Source: Bisporella sp. PMI_857
Taxonomy: Eukaryota; Ascomycota; Leotiomycetes; Helotiales; Helotiaceae
DNA: 33,496 bases
Direction of reading: 5' to 3'
Assembly (NCBI GenBank): GCA_021307315.1
Contig: JAJSPD010000177.1
Coordinates: 1 to 33,496 of the forward strand
Positions 10,222 to 20,713 of the stretch are shown here, in pieces. The notes under the pieces were generated by a model. That model was not told the DNA's origin. It saw only the letters and a program-made list of their open reading frames with translations, and made no database searches. Both the position numbers and the translations under genes were made by a program. Numbering within the stretch: the first letter of the stretch is position 1; the number at the start of each line of letters is the position of its first letter.

Positions 10222-11848
10222 CACGACGGAATCTTCTGGCATATCAGCCCGAGCACTGGTCGCCGGTCTGGTGATTGGCCTTTGGCTTACAGACAGGCTG
10301 GTCTATAGGCATGTCGGTGCCTGCTGCGCTCTTAGGCTTCGGCATCTTCACAGCCGCATCAATATATCTTTCACGGCCATTTTCTGTTGATGAGAATGTT
10401 TTTCTTCTTACTTTGCCTGGTGCCGTTGACTCTGTCCCCTCACTGCTGGACTTTTTGGCGTCATTCCTAGCATCCAGTATCTACAAACTCGAGAGGAGAG
10501 GAGGCTGGCAGCTTTGCTTGAGTGTCAGTATTGGTATGGCCTTTGGGAAATAGCTACTTCGGGCCGTTATTCGCTCAGTTGCTTCGCAGCTTTTTTATCG
10601 TGTCACATCTATTACGTGTTCCAGATGGATTAGTGGCCGCTCTGTTAGGTCTATTACTCAAAGACAAGACTTCAGATAGAGAGCAAAGACGTCCGGATCA
10701 TGTGTTCATAACAAACAATCGAGAGCTTTGGCAAACCGCATAGATGCAGAGTGAGTGTCGCAAGCCGCAGATACGGACCAAGAAGGTTCGCGTTGTCACA
10801 TAGCGTTTTCGCTTCTAAAGCCTACGTGAGTCCACTCTTGCAATATCACACCAGCTAGGCACAACCGTGTTAATCCCTTATTCATAGACTCTGTTAAGTC
10901 ACCTCCTGCCGAGTATTCGACGACTACCCATTTTTAGTGTCGCGCTTGCTCATCAATGGCCGTGGTCACTGAACCCATCACCTGCATACGTCGGCCAAGG
11001 TATTTTAATGGACCCTGCCATCTGCCCCTATATGCCTCTAGGAACAATAGTGGGCTGGTGTGCGCTTGCACCTACAGCTTACTCAAAAAGCTGGGCCAAG
11101 AGGGATGCTGAAAATTGGGAAACTGGAGTCAGGGGCTGGGTACGTAGATCAGCTTAGCAATCATGCTTGCGGACGCACGTGTGAGTATTACCCCCATGGC
11201 ATTGCTGATGATTAAGAATTCGAGTCTTTTACGATTCAATGGCTCGCGAGGAGGGATCATATGCCAAATTGAACCCTCAAGTATTCCTAATGGCGAGGAG
11301 GTAGCGCCGCTACCAAATCCAAGCTAGTCACAACCTGTAACCGGTGAATCGATAGAATTTGCAACACAATCTACAGTAACACAAAAGACGCCCAATATAT
11401 GTGTCGAGTGGAGCGGCTACAAATTTTGGTCCACCGTTGGCCTGCTACTCAACCTGTTATAGTGTGTTCCAGCCGTCAATTTTGTTTTCGACTCTTCGGC
11501 ACCACCATATGATGTTTTACTGATGGGGTGCAGTATTGCTCAGTATGATAGGCTTTAGAGCGGCTGGAGAAACTGGACAAACACCAGCTTCAGAAATCGG
11601 TAATTTCCAACTTCCACTCTGTCGCTTCATTAGAACTAATCAAACAAAGCCAAAAGTGCACAAGCGTTATTCGGTATACTGCCGACTCCCACCACAGTTC
11701 ACCCTTGCTGATTAACTTGATCGCTGGGGCAATGGCGGAAGTTGGTGTCAACACTTCTCAGGGTCTAATGCATAACTTTAAGACAGACTATCTGTCAAAT
11801 ACCTCTGTAGATGCGCAACCGCTTGGTATGCTTATAGTGTACAGTTTG
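10222..11848 (+). pseudogene. Wrecked OPT-family oligopeptide transporter
   Basis: Several plus-strand stretches in different frames match OPT transporters in the right order. ISARALVAGLVIG lies near 10236-10280, followed after a frame break by FGLQTGWSIGMSVPAALLGF (from about 10281) and FSVDENVFLLTL. After a TAG at 10551-10553 and another frame change comes YFGPLFAQLLRSFFIV. From 10900 to about 11155 the frame reads YVGQGILMDP, GTIVGWCALAP and ENWETGVRGWV, then, after another shift, LAIMLADA. Finally, 11710-11848 encodes INLIAGAMAEVG and GLMHNFKTDYLS. OPT proteins are multi-spanning plasma-membrane importers of small peptides or related compounds. The frame breaks and stops rule out a functional product. 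The C-terminal third may be decayed beyond recognition in 11849-12460. Confidence 0.75.
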
Positions 11849-12678
11849 TAATCTTTAGCAGGCAAACATGCGCTACCAACCAATAGCAGAAATAAGGGCG
11901 ATGGAAGTGATCGGAAACGCAAACTTAGAGCTGGTCGGTAACCCTGGCACAGCGCCTCAAGTAGGCGCAAATGGTGTTGATTCGAGCAAGATCCATCAGT
12001 TGGACTCATACATGACCAGGGAGGAGCGAAAGCGAAGATTTGTCTGAGAGATGCCAACTTCAGCGCGGTACCTTAGGCACAAGATGCGTACCTGGTAAAG
12101 GTGACCGTAGCGATGATAGCCGAGGAGAGCACTCTTAGAGGCTACAGCAAACCACCATCATATCCTCTAAAGCTTTTTGCGATTTATCGATCGCAGCCCA
12201 GATCATTGTCCAAGATCGTACCCTAAGTATTGTCCTCGGGGAGCCATACCCTCTTTCACTCAAAAGCTCTTCCCCATATCAGAATTCTCCCAATCCTTCA
12301 CCCCCAACCCATTCTCGACTCTATCCTCCGCCTCCACAATCCTCTTTGGCAACCACTGCCCAATCCCAAAGAAAACAAACATGACCCACTTCCATCTGAA
12401 CGGACTGATTGCAATGAAGTGGGATCCAGAGGCAGTTTTCGGCACTTATAATCCCATCAGATGAGTCAGCAAGTACAATGGATGTATATATCTGGGAGTA
12501 ATGAGATATGTAAAGGGCTGTTGATGTCAGGAATCGGCTTACATAAGCATGCCAAGGATCCAGAACATCCTTGCAGGTCTACAACGTACAACGTGCAATC
12601 AATGAATACAATGCGCTGCGACCAATTACGCTATTACTTTCTCCGCTGCAATACAATAATCTTGACAGTTAAGGGCCA
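11849..12678. other. No clear gene; possible far end of the OPT remnant
   Basis: A 95-codon plus frame (12177-12464) and overlapping minus frames are present, but none shows a motif I can name. By position this stretch should hold the C-terminal part of the OPT gene, and it may have diverged past recognition. Confidence 0.3.
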
Positions 12679-12895
12679 TGTTTATGTATCACGTGGTTGA
12701 GCACGTGACAATCATACAAAAATATGTTGGTCTCATTCTAGAATAGTGTATATAACACTCGCTTGGTGCTCAGGACTTAAAATAAAAGTCTCTCACTTCA
12801 ATAAGGGAAGAGTTTAAAGTTGGGAGTTATTAGTTGAATATATTGTTGTTTCCATTCTTATATAGCATTAGTTGTTTTCCTTTAGAGGCGCAACA
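12679..12895 (+). repeat. Probable solo LTR
   Basis: This block has the layout of a short copia-like LTR: TGTT at 12679 and AACA at 12895. It carries an inverted pair of E-boxes (TCACGTG at 12689-12695 and CACGTGA at 12702-12708, 6 bp apart), a TATATAA at 12749-12755 and an AATAAA at about 12781. An alternative left end is TGTTG at 12725, which pairs with CAACA at 12891-12895 for a 171-bp unit. I see no matching target duplication for either boundary, so the limits are tentative. No internal retroelement sequence is attached. Confidence 0.35.
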
Positions 12896-13111
12896 TATAA
12901 TTAAAATTTTAGTAAGCAAAGACCCAGGATATGTCCTCGTGCCCAACTCACAAGTACGAAAGAAAATTCGAATTATGGGCCCGATATTACTCCACTAATC
13001 ACAGTAGGGACGGCGTCGGATATTTGTATTTCCGGCCTCTCCTCTTGGCGATCCCTTTGATGATTCGTCAATCCAATGCTCATTCATCATCAGTGAAGCT
13101 GATGCATCGAG

Positions 13112-14935
13112 ATGTCCAGATCCAGACATTTCTGGGTTGAGGGTGAGATGCAGTTTGACACTTTCCATTCAATTACAGAACCTGCCTCTCCTCCTAGAAT
13201 AGAACGGTCTCTTTCTGTTGCTGACAAACATTCGTCACATCAACCTTTCCAACTGCACCCCGCGGCAGAGAACGAAGATACACCTTCTCAGAGCTACACC
13301 GACCTCCCATGCTGGCATGAAAATCCTGTCCTCTTGACCTATCCAAGCGATCTTGACCTTAGCCCAGATTTTCTCGAGCTCAACTCCTTTGCTTCGAGCG
13401 ACATTGCTGCCAGACATGCTGACCTCTTTCAACCCCTGACCCATCTTGCTGACGAAGTGGAACATATCGACCGACGCATTGACCAAAACATGCTACCGCA
13501 TATAAATCAAGATTTGGGGAACTTCAGTCAGTGGATAGAAGGGGCTTACATACCGTCGTCCCCTTGCTTGTATTGTCTACAACACCGCCTTCAATGTCTG
13601 GTTCTACGAACAGATCCAGTGAACCCAAACCCTGTAACATCTTGTGCAAGTTGCGTGGCGCTGTTTAGAGAATGCAGTATGGCGCAAGGGTCGAAGCGAT
13701 TACCGTCGGAGTTCGAAACAACCATTCCAGTAATGGGTCAGCTCCACGGGGTAATAGAAGAGAGTGGTGAGCGCATCGCAGGCTGGGGAGGGACTGGCGA
13801 ACCTGCAAATACACGCAAACAAATTTCGAGGAGATCGATTAGACCTTTGAAAGATTGGTTGTCAGCTCACCAAGATGATCCATTCCCCTCTCATGAAGAG
13901 AAACTTCTCTTAGAACTTCAAAGTGGTCTCACGAAGGTCCAGATCAGTAACTGGTTTGCGAATGCGAGGAGGCGCCAGAAGGGAATTACAGTGACAATGC
14001 CTCCATTACCCATAATACGAAATAGACAACTGTCTGATACCGACGGCCGGCTTCTTGCAATGAATCCTATGGAACGCTGGGCAAACTCTCCTCCTGAGAG
14101 CGAGCCAGCGCAGTCATCCATGGTGGCAAAAGCCGCTGGCAGCCTCCCACTGGCAAATTCTCAGGGGTTAGAATACGGGAGCTATATCTTGCCATATTCT
14201 GGAGCATCTGGGCCTGCTACATCTTCTGTTAAAAGCTTTGGGACAGACTCTTCCGACAACTCCAACAATTCATCGATGTCTGCGTGGAGTGAGGCATCTC
14301 ATTACTCATTCAAGAAACGCAAACAAAGAGCCCGCAGGAGGTCTGCTCGCCCGAAGACCAAGATCAACGCTACGGAAGATAACGGTTGCGTTTACGAATG
14401 TACATTCTGCTCCGAATCCTTCAGCCTGAGGTATGATTGGCAGAGGCATGAGCAGTCTATCCACTTGCCGATGGAGCGCTGGATCTGTTCGCCTGACAGC
14501 CTCCTTGTGCCTTTGCCTATAAATGGAAACTCGCTAGTCTGCATGTTCTGTCAAGAAAGCTCCCCTACTGCTGAGCACCTTGCTACCCACGACGCCGAAG
14601 CATGTCTAGAGCGTCCCCCAGAGGGAAGGACGTTCACGAGAAAAGATCATCTACGCCAACATCTGAGGAAATACCATGGTTGTCAGAGTCCGAGTTCTCT
14701 CGATTGGATTCTCGACTCTTGGAAGGTAGAAAATATGAATTTTCGATCCCGTTGTGGATTCTGCGGTACGTGGTTCAGTGCCTGGAAACAGCGTTCTGCA
14801 CACCTGGCTTCACATTTCCAGCGGGGAGCTCGGATGTCTGAGTGGAGTGGGGATCATGGCTTTGATGAAGAGAGTCAAAGGTTACTAACAAATGCTACCC
14901 ATCCCAATATTGTAAAACAGCAGAAAGTTGGATGA
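13112..14935 (+). CDS. TALE-type homeodomain and C2H2 zinc-finger regulator
   Basis: Single-exon frame of 607 residues; the Met at 13148 is an equally plausible start (595 residues). In order it shows: an acidic N-terminus; a cysteine cluster at about 150-190 (CLYCLQHRLQC and CASCVALFREC) as seen in related fungal regulators; and a three-amino-acid-loop homeodomain at about 235-290 (KDWLSAHQDDPFP, then QISNWFANARRR with the conserved WFxNxR). A Ser-rich basic linker follows. The C2H2-type fingers are at about 428-451 (CTFCSESFSLRYDWQRHEQ), 475-523 (CMFCQESS, FTRKDHLRQHLRKYH) and 545-570 (CGFCGTWFSAWKQRSAHL). A nuclear DNA-binding protein is expected. It lies between the OPT remnant and the ammonia-lyase/hydrolase pair, so it could control those genes, but that is inference from position. 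Confidence 0.85.
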   Translation: MSRSRHFWVEGEMQFDTFHSITEPASPPRIERSLSVADKHSSHQPFQLHPAAENEDTPSQSYTDLPCWHENPVLLTYPSDLDLSPDFLELNSFASSDIAARHADLFQPLTHLADEVEHIDRRIDQNMLPHINQDLGNFSQWIEGAYIPSSPCLYCLQHRLQCLVLRTDPVNPNPVTSCASCVALFRECSMAQGSKRLPSEFETTIPVMGQLHGVIEESGERIAGWGGTGEPANTRKQISRRSIRPLKDWLSAHQDDPFPSHEEKLLLELQSGLTKVQISNWFANARRRQKGITVTMPPLPIIRNRQLSDTDGRLLAMNPMERWANSPPESEPAQSSMVAKAAGSLPLANSQGLEYGSYILPYSGASGPATSSVKSFGTDSSDNSNNSSMSAWSEASHYSFKKRKQRARRRSARPKTKINATEDNGCVYECTFCSESFSLRYDWQRHEQSIHLPMERWICSPDSLLVPLPINGNSLVCMFCQESSPTAEHLATHDAEACLERPPEGRTFTRKDHLRQHLRKYHGCQSPSSLDWILDSWKVENMNFRSRCGFCGTWFSAWKQRSAHLASHFQRGARMSEWSGDHGFDEESQRLLTNATHPNIVKQQKVG

Positions 14936-15036
14936 AAACTTGAATCTATTTGCGATTTAGGCGTCATTGTCTCAATCAATCTTCCCAGAGCATAACGCAT
15001 TGAAACTGTCCGTGAGCAGCCTTCTAGTACATATTT

Positions 15037-15198
15037 TCAAAATTCAAGCATTATTAGACGTAGGGCATCTGCCACTTTGTTAATAGAATCTACCGCGGTC
15101 TATCCCACAGTAGCATGAGAACCACCATCAACACCGAAAAGTAGAGCCGGGACTCATTTCTCTAACAATACAGCGCTGTCCGTCTAGAATCTCTCTAA
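15037..15198 (-). pseudogene. Decayed C-terminal tail of the M20 domain
   Basis: Reading on in the same frame beyond the first stop of the ammonia-lyase/M20 gene, the family's C-terminus is still recognisable: TDSAVLLEK, then VPALLFGVDGGSHATVG, then VDSINKVADALRLIMLEF, ending at a TGA at 15037-15039. Three further stops interrupt it (TAG 15184-15186, TGA 15154-15156, TAG 15100-15102), but there is no frameshift. Two of the stops stand where M20 enzymes usually have Trp (before TD and after the HAxxE-like motif). The His of GGSHA, equivalent to the last metal ligand of M20 enzymes, lies in this lost segment. Confidence 0.65.
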
Positions 15199-17324
15199 TC
15201 ATACTATTACTGGGCGACCTATTGCTGTCTCAATGTTATTTAAAGTCCCGATCACGAAGGGGTTGGATTTGTCAACTTCATATGGTGGCCTTGACATGCC
15301 CATACGAAGGTGGTACTTGAAGTCAGGAACGCGACTTCGGATCCGTTCGAGTATGGTTCGTATCTCATCCTCGACATAAGACGTCGTTTCTCCTGGCACG
15401 GTACGCCATTCAATGGTAGTTGTGCACGATGCTGGATATGACGAGGGGTCTGCGCCTCCTTGGATGAGAGACGCGTGAATGGAGCCTGTGCCTAGCGAAG
15501 GATGCTGTGGCCCGTTTAGAATACCCTGACTGTATTTATCCAACTCGACCAAAAAATGGCCTGCTTTGCAAATTGCGTCTAGCCCAAGATCCGGCCGGGA
15601 TCCATGGGCGGCTGAGCCTAGTATCTCAACTTCAAACCATACGAAGCCCTTATGTGCGACTATCGCCTCGAGGGGCGTTGGCTCGCTGATGATAGCTGCA
15701 TCCGCTGTCCATTCAGCATCCAAAACCTTCTCGGTCCCAGCACTGAGATACTCCTCATTGGCGTCTGCGGCTTTTCTGGCTTGAGACAATGAAAGGAGTG
15801 ACGCTGCGACCCTTGCTTTCATATCAAATGCACCTTGACCAAATACAGAACCATCTCTCACTTCCCCGGCTAGAGCGTCGCCCGTATATCCAGCAGTTGT
15901 AACGGTGTCGATGTGGCCGTTGAAAAGCAATGATTTCCCTCCCCCCTGGCCTTTCACCCTTCCAACGATCGATGGGCACCCAGGCCCCTTCTCTAATCTG
16001 TGCACCTCAATATCACGGTGGTTGAGCCATTCGCTTATATAATCAGCAATAGCAGTTTCTCCAGCGCCGCCTCTCGACAGACTTGGATTGGACGAGTCGA
16101 TCTGGACTAGAGCTTGGGTAAGCTTGACAGGATCGTCGATGGACACATCTCTAGGCGTATTGTAGGGTCTTGCCCCCTCAGTACAAAAGATAACGACTAT
16201 AGAATCCTCCGATAACCCCACGGAAGCTGGGCTATTGTGACCGATATACTGTAGGGCAGCTAGGGTTGCTGCACCGCATGGCCCAGCAGATACGCCAACC
16301 GAAGAAAGGTACTGTACAGCTTTATGAGCTTCCCAGTCCGAAATCGTGAGAGCCACGTCAACACCAGCTTGGAGGATAGGCCAGGAGATTGATGATACTG
16401 TACCACAGCTCATTCCCGTCATAATCGTCTTACTCGTCGAAATGGGCCCGAAATTTTGAGTCTGGAGACTGTTCCACAAGCATGGCGCTGCGTCAGGCTC
16501 AACCGTTACCACCCGCGTTGAACGTCCACTGGATTTGCTATGACTCGTCACCGCTTGCGCAAAGGAACCGACACCGACAGGGACCACAACAAGGTCCGGT
16601 GTCACACCATGGAGCTGCTGCTCCGTCTCAAGGAGCATGGTACCATAACCGTCTATGATCCACTGAAAAAGGATGGTCAGATCAATGTATTTAGGTGATC
16701 CTCTACACTTACCTGTGGAATACTCTCATAGTCTTTGAACGCCGTATCCTGAATCCAGAAGGCTCCCTCTGTTTTTTCAGCCGTATTCCTGGCTTCCTGC
16801 ACTGCTTGGTCATAATCCCCTTCCACAAACACCACATTAGCCCCTTCAGACTTTATGTTGTTGACAGCTGATAAGTCTAGGTAGACCGGAACGAAAATTT
16901 CAGAGGCAAGACCCAAAATGCGAGCAAACCGAGCAACCGCTCTGCCATGGTTACCATCTGTACCAGCAAACAATTTCGTATTCGTTGCTTGCGCTGCCTT
17001 TGCAAGTTCTTCAAAGCTGACATCTAACGGTAAACTGTTCCGCTCTGCAATGGCTCTGAAAGCTGCCCAGGACGCCCCCAGGATCTTGAACGATGGCAAT
17101 TCGCACCTGCTCGTCTCATCCTTCAGGTAAACAGCTTTAACTCCAATCTGTCGAGCAACATCATCCAATGAAATGAGCTTGGTAGGCGAGAACCCAGGTA
17201 TCTTACGGTGAAAGGTCATAATTTCTTCGAAATTGGCTCCTGAACTGGTGGATGTCCAGGAGAGTGCTTGGGGGTTATAATAAATGTCCCGTCTGGCATC
17301 AGCGTGAACGTTTGGCTGTGACAT
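15199..17324 (-). CDS. Diaminopropionate ammonia-lyase fused to M20 peptidase, 3'-truncated
   Basis: Two exons, 17324-16713 and 16662-15199, around a 50-nt intron (GTAAGT..TTTCAG), give 691 residues. An upstream in-frame Met at 17351 would add nine. The N-terminal half is a fold-type II PLP enzyme like diaminopropionate ammonia-lyase: VYLKDETSR and LPSFKILGA (Schiff-base Lys about 80), the GTDGNHGRAVA loop, IPQ/WIIDGYGTM across the splice, VPVGVGSFAQAV (phosphate-binding Gly loop), and GMSCGTVS. The C-terminal part (from about 375) is an M20 zinc hydrolase: LLFNGHIDTV, GQGAFDMKA, NEEYLSAGTE, AAIISEPTPLE and GSAAHGSRPD. About 15 residues ahead of NEEY seem missing compared with the family. The stop at 15199 cuts off the last His ligand, so the hydrolase half is probably dead while the lyase half looks complete. 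The gene is divergent from the carbamoyl hydrolase at 18179. Confidence 0.75.
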
Positions 17325-18178
17325 CTTGTTCTTGATGGTTCGTTGTAACAATTGCGCGGACCTGACTATAACAGAATTAAAACACTTAGAAATACTAGGT
17401 GCATAACAGTGCGAATCGAAGGTGGCAGATTCAAATATAAACGTCCCTAGAAATTTTTTGCCTTGCTTCCTTGCCTTCTCGAAGACCGAGAATCTCCTAC
17501 AGATTGAAAGCAGCCCTATGGTACATTAGACCATGAACCTTATTTATTCACGCCCCTATCACGCAATGGATCAGCTTGAGCCCCGATTCTGAGACGCATC
17601 TGTTTCAATTCATGACAGCCAGCCCGCACTATGATGATATGTGCCTCCGTTCTCGGCCAATGCTTCAAGCTTGTAATGCAATCCCGTATCAGCTGTCTGT
17701 GTTGTACTTACTGGCGGATTTTGATTCTACACTAACCTACTCCAAGAGCACGCGAGCCGACTTTGGAAGGTTTTTGTGATGTTCTGGAAAGGCGTGGCGA
17801 TGTCTCGAGAAGGCGTTGTTGATGTTCCGAGAGGGCGCGGCCGATCCACCAAAGGGACTAACTAGTGTTGATCCCTGCTCAAAGGCAATTCCCAACTCCG
17901 AGTTTTGCAGCCCACCCTTATCATCTAGGGCAAATTGCGAAAGGGTGCAGAGCTTCGTGGGAGCATATGAAAGCATCCCAAAGAGAATGAAGGTCAGCAT
18001 GAATATGGGCGCCGGAGTGAAAAGTTTTCATCCTGTACGTCGCCCAACATCCGCTGTCTCATCATCGCATACGATATTTACACTGTAGAATAGCACCTAC
18101 GGCCTATCATCTCAGTGAGACCAGTTCTTTGCAGAAAGGTTTTATACTGCTTTGTTTCTTACCGAGTATTATCGTACT
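17325..18178. promoter_or_regulatory. Divergent intergenic region between lyase fusion and hydrolase
   Basis: 854 bp separate the start of the ammonia-lyase/M20 gene (minus) from the start of the carbamoyl hydrolase (plus), a head-to-head arrangement that could allow shared control. No reading frame in it is convincing; a minus frame at 17737-18000 covers the small tandem repeat at 17778-17842. No clear TATA box or known operator stands out. Confidence 0.4.
17778..17842 (+). repeat. Three imperfect 21/22-bp tandem repeats
   Basis: Three consecutive units begin with GATGT at 17778, 17799 and 17821; each has the form GATGTNNCGAGARGGCG plus 5 variable bases. The unit length of 21-22 bp is not a multiple of three throughout, so this is not clearly a protein repeat. 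It lies in the divergent intergenic region. Confidence 0.5.
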
Positions 18179-19827
18179 ATGCTCCGAACTCTTTTCCAAA
18201 CCACGAAACTTTGCCCTCGCCGGCTTAACTATCAATCCACAGCAAGAATGATGTCTAATAAAGCTCATCAAAATTTGAGAATCGATGGCGGGCGTCTCAT
18301 GAAAGACATTCATAGTACTGCACAATGGGGGAAAGGTGAAGTTTGGGGAAGGTAGGCAATGTATCCTTAGAGAGATAGAGATGCATATATACTTATTCGC
18401 TTTACAGCGCATCCACTGAGACGGGAATGGCAAGATTGTCCCTCTCTTCTGAGGACAAGCTTGTTCGAGACTGGTTCGTTGAGGTCGCAAAATCATTGAG
18501 TTGCAACGTGCACATTGATGCCATGGGCAACATTTTCGCCGTCCGTCCCGGACGCAACAATGGGCCGGCAACCTTCATAGGTAGTCATCTGGATACACAA
18601 CCTAATGGGGGACGATATGACGGTATACTTGGGGTTTTGGCTGGCTTGGAGATCTTAAAGGTCCTTGAGGATAACAAGGTTGAGACAGCCTTCCCCATTG
18701 GAGTGGTCAACTGGACCAAGTAAGAGAGCATCCTGCCTATCGAGATACCTCGCTAACGAAATTGCTCAGCGAAGAAGGTGCTAGGTTCCCAACATCTATG
18801 GTGTCATCTGGAGTGTGGGCTGGCTCGATTCCTATCGAAAAGGCTCATAACCTTAAAGAAGTTGGTGGGGGTTTCGCTACCATGAAAGATGAGCTCCAGA
18901 GGATCGGATACCTAGGTGATATCCCAGCAAGTTATAAGAACACACCTTTTGCAGCACACTTTGAACTCCATATTGGTATATTCCCTGCAGAACCGTATGT
19001 CAATCGAAGAATTTGACTGACCTCCTCCAAGAACAAGGCCCTATACTAGAGGCTGAGAACAAGAAGATTGGCATTGTCAAGGGTGTACAGGCTTACCGAT
19101 GGCATACAATCACCGTCCGTGGACGCGATTGCCATACTGGGGCGACAACTTTCCCACATCGTTCAGATGCTTTGCTCACTGCTGCGAGAATGATATCCCA
19201 CTCCCACGTCCTCGCAAGCGAGTTCGAGTCGTTGGCATCCACAGGTGTTCTAACACTCAAGCCAGGGAGCACTAACACGGTCCCTGGGGAGGTCAAATTC
19301 TCATTAGACATCCGATCAGGCTCGGATTCTCAGCTGGAACGGCTGGAGAATAAGCTTAAAGAGGACTTTGAGATCATTGCTAAGGATGAGCTTTTGCCAG
19401 GAACGACGAGGACGGGTGTCAAGGGGAGAGGCTGCTCCATAGAGTGGCAGTTGGACTCTACATCGACGGCAACTACCTTCAATGAGACCTGCATCCAGTG
19501 CCTCTCGGACAGTGCAAAGGACGCCGCAGCAGAAGCCAGTGTGGCAGCTGAGGATTTCTTGAAAGAGGGCATGATAAGTGGGGCTGGTCATGACAGGTGT
19601 GTAATTCTCATAGCTGACTCTCAAATTCCGCATTCACTATTCTAATATTCACCAGTGTTTATACCTCAAAAAGATGCCCAACCGCTATGGTGTTCATTCC
19701 TTGTAAGGATGGTATCAGTCACAACCCCACAGAATATAGCTCTCCCGAAGAGTGCGCTACTGGGGCACAGGTACTCCTCGGTGCCGTTTTGCGATTCGAT
19801 GAGCTACGGGCGGCACAGGCATCGTAG
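18179..19827 (+). CDS. N-carbamoyl-L-amino-acid hydrolase / beta-ureidopropionase (M20 type)
   Basis: Five exons: 18179-18351, 18408-18719, 18770-18975, 19032-19596 and 19656-19827. The introns are 50-59 nt, all GT..AG, with branch sites such as GCTAAC and GACTGAC; frames join exactly to 475 residues. The dinuclear-metal amidohydrolase motifs are all present: GSHLDTQPNGGRYDG (first His and Asp), NWTNEEGARFP (Glu pair, formed across an intron), HFELHIEQGP (His, also across an intron), and SGAGHDS with the last His near the fourth splice. The family hydrolyses N-carbamoyl amino acids or ureido acids, as in reductive pyrimidine or hydantoin breakdown. The N-terminus (MLRTLFQTTKLCPRRL) is basic with no acidic residues and could be a mitochondrial targeting peptide. 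No lesions seen. Confidence 0.88.
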
Positions 19828-19925
19828 GCAATGGGTCCAAAGTAGCTTTACTAAGCCTGAAGGCTAGGTTTAGAGAAGACTAGATATAAATTAAGCCACA
19901 ATAAGTCACATGAGAAGCAAGTGTT

Positions 19926-20128
19926 TCAAGCCATATCATTGGTTTCTTGATTGCATATCTGTTTGCCCTTGACGCGAACCATGCATTTGTCCAAACACTC
20001 GTACCCTTCCAGTGTTTGCTGGTGCATCTGCTCAGCCTTCTCAAGCTTGCCTTGATCAGAGGAAGAAGGCCAATGTTATGATATGCCCAACCCACATCAG
20101 TATTTTCAGTTATGTTACTAATTATCAT
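19926..20128 (-). pseudogene. Frameshifted TPR fragment (NLR-type TPR)
   Basis: One minus frame gives TDVGWAYHNIGLL; after a frame change near 20060 the next frame gives SDQGKLEKAEQMHQQTLEGY and runs to a TGA at 19926-19928 (ending QETNDMA). Together they make one tetratricopeptide unit of the kind found in fungal NB-ARC/TPR (kinesin-light-chain-like) proteins. No nucleotide-binding domain is seen upstream (20129-20710), so only a C-terminal scrap survives. The frame break means it is not a working gene unless an intron that I do not see removes it. Confidence 0.6.
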
Positions 20129-20711
20129 ATGCGAGCTCTGGCTGCGTGCTAGAGTAGCAATTCTCCGTGAAGTAGATCATCTTTGTAGATCTACGCATAA
20201 CTAACGCACTAAGATGGCATCTATTCACATAAAGGAATTGGTGAATGCTTGTGACTTCAAAACAGGTACATAGATAAAGAAACGTGCAGCTGACTACCAC
20301 TGACATGATGATTTTGCGGCTGCGCATCTTGCTAACTTAGCTTGCCCACTCAGCTGAATGGCAGTCTTGCGAAAATAGTGGTATCGTTGTACATCAATCA
20401 GAGTGCATCATGACCCAATAAGCGTAGTGTGGGGGCCACGTTCAGACCTGTTATCCTTCTATCTCTGCGGCTACCTCGCGGGTTCTGGAGGGGTCCCATT
20501 GATATCTCATCGCTGGTCCTGCGGCTGAACTCAATTTGTCACTTTACTGGCTCATCACGCGGGATAAAAGGCCTTAAGCTGCAACTATTACCTCGGCTAA
20601 TTTGTCGGCCGCCCACCAGGCCCCATTAGGCTGTCCAAACCTGCCGCCAAGCTGCACACCTGAATGCCAATCGTGACTTATTCCTTAGTATCAGCAGTAA
20701 GTAAGCGAAGA
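20129..20711. other. No supported gene
   Basis: Short frames only, with no recognisable motif. It is flanked by the TPR scrap on the left and the TIR-bounded element on the right. Confidence 0.35.
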
Positions 20712-20713
20712 TA

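Noticed and set aside
12177..12464. 95-codon frame that might be the OPT C-terminus
   Set aside because: I could not match it to the conserved OPT ending in any frame, so it is left unassigned.
18976..19031. Apparent premature stop in the carbamoyl hydrolase
   Set aside because: Explained by a 56-nt intron with GT..AG ends and a GACTGAC branch site; the frame and the HIEQGP motif are restored.
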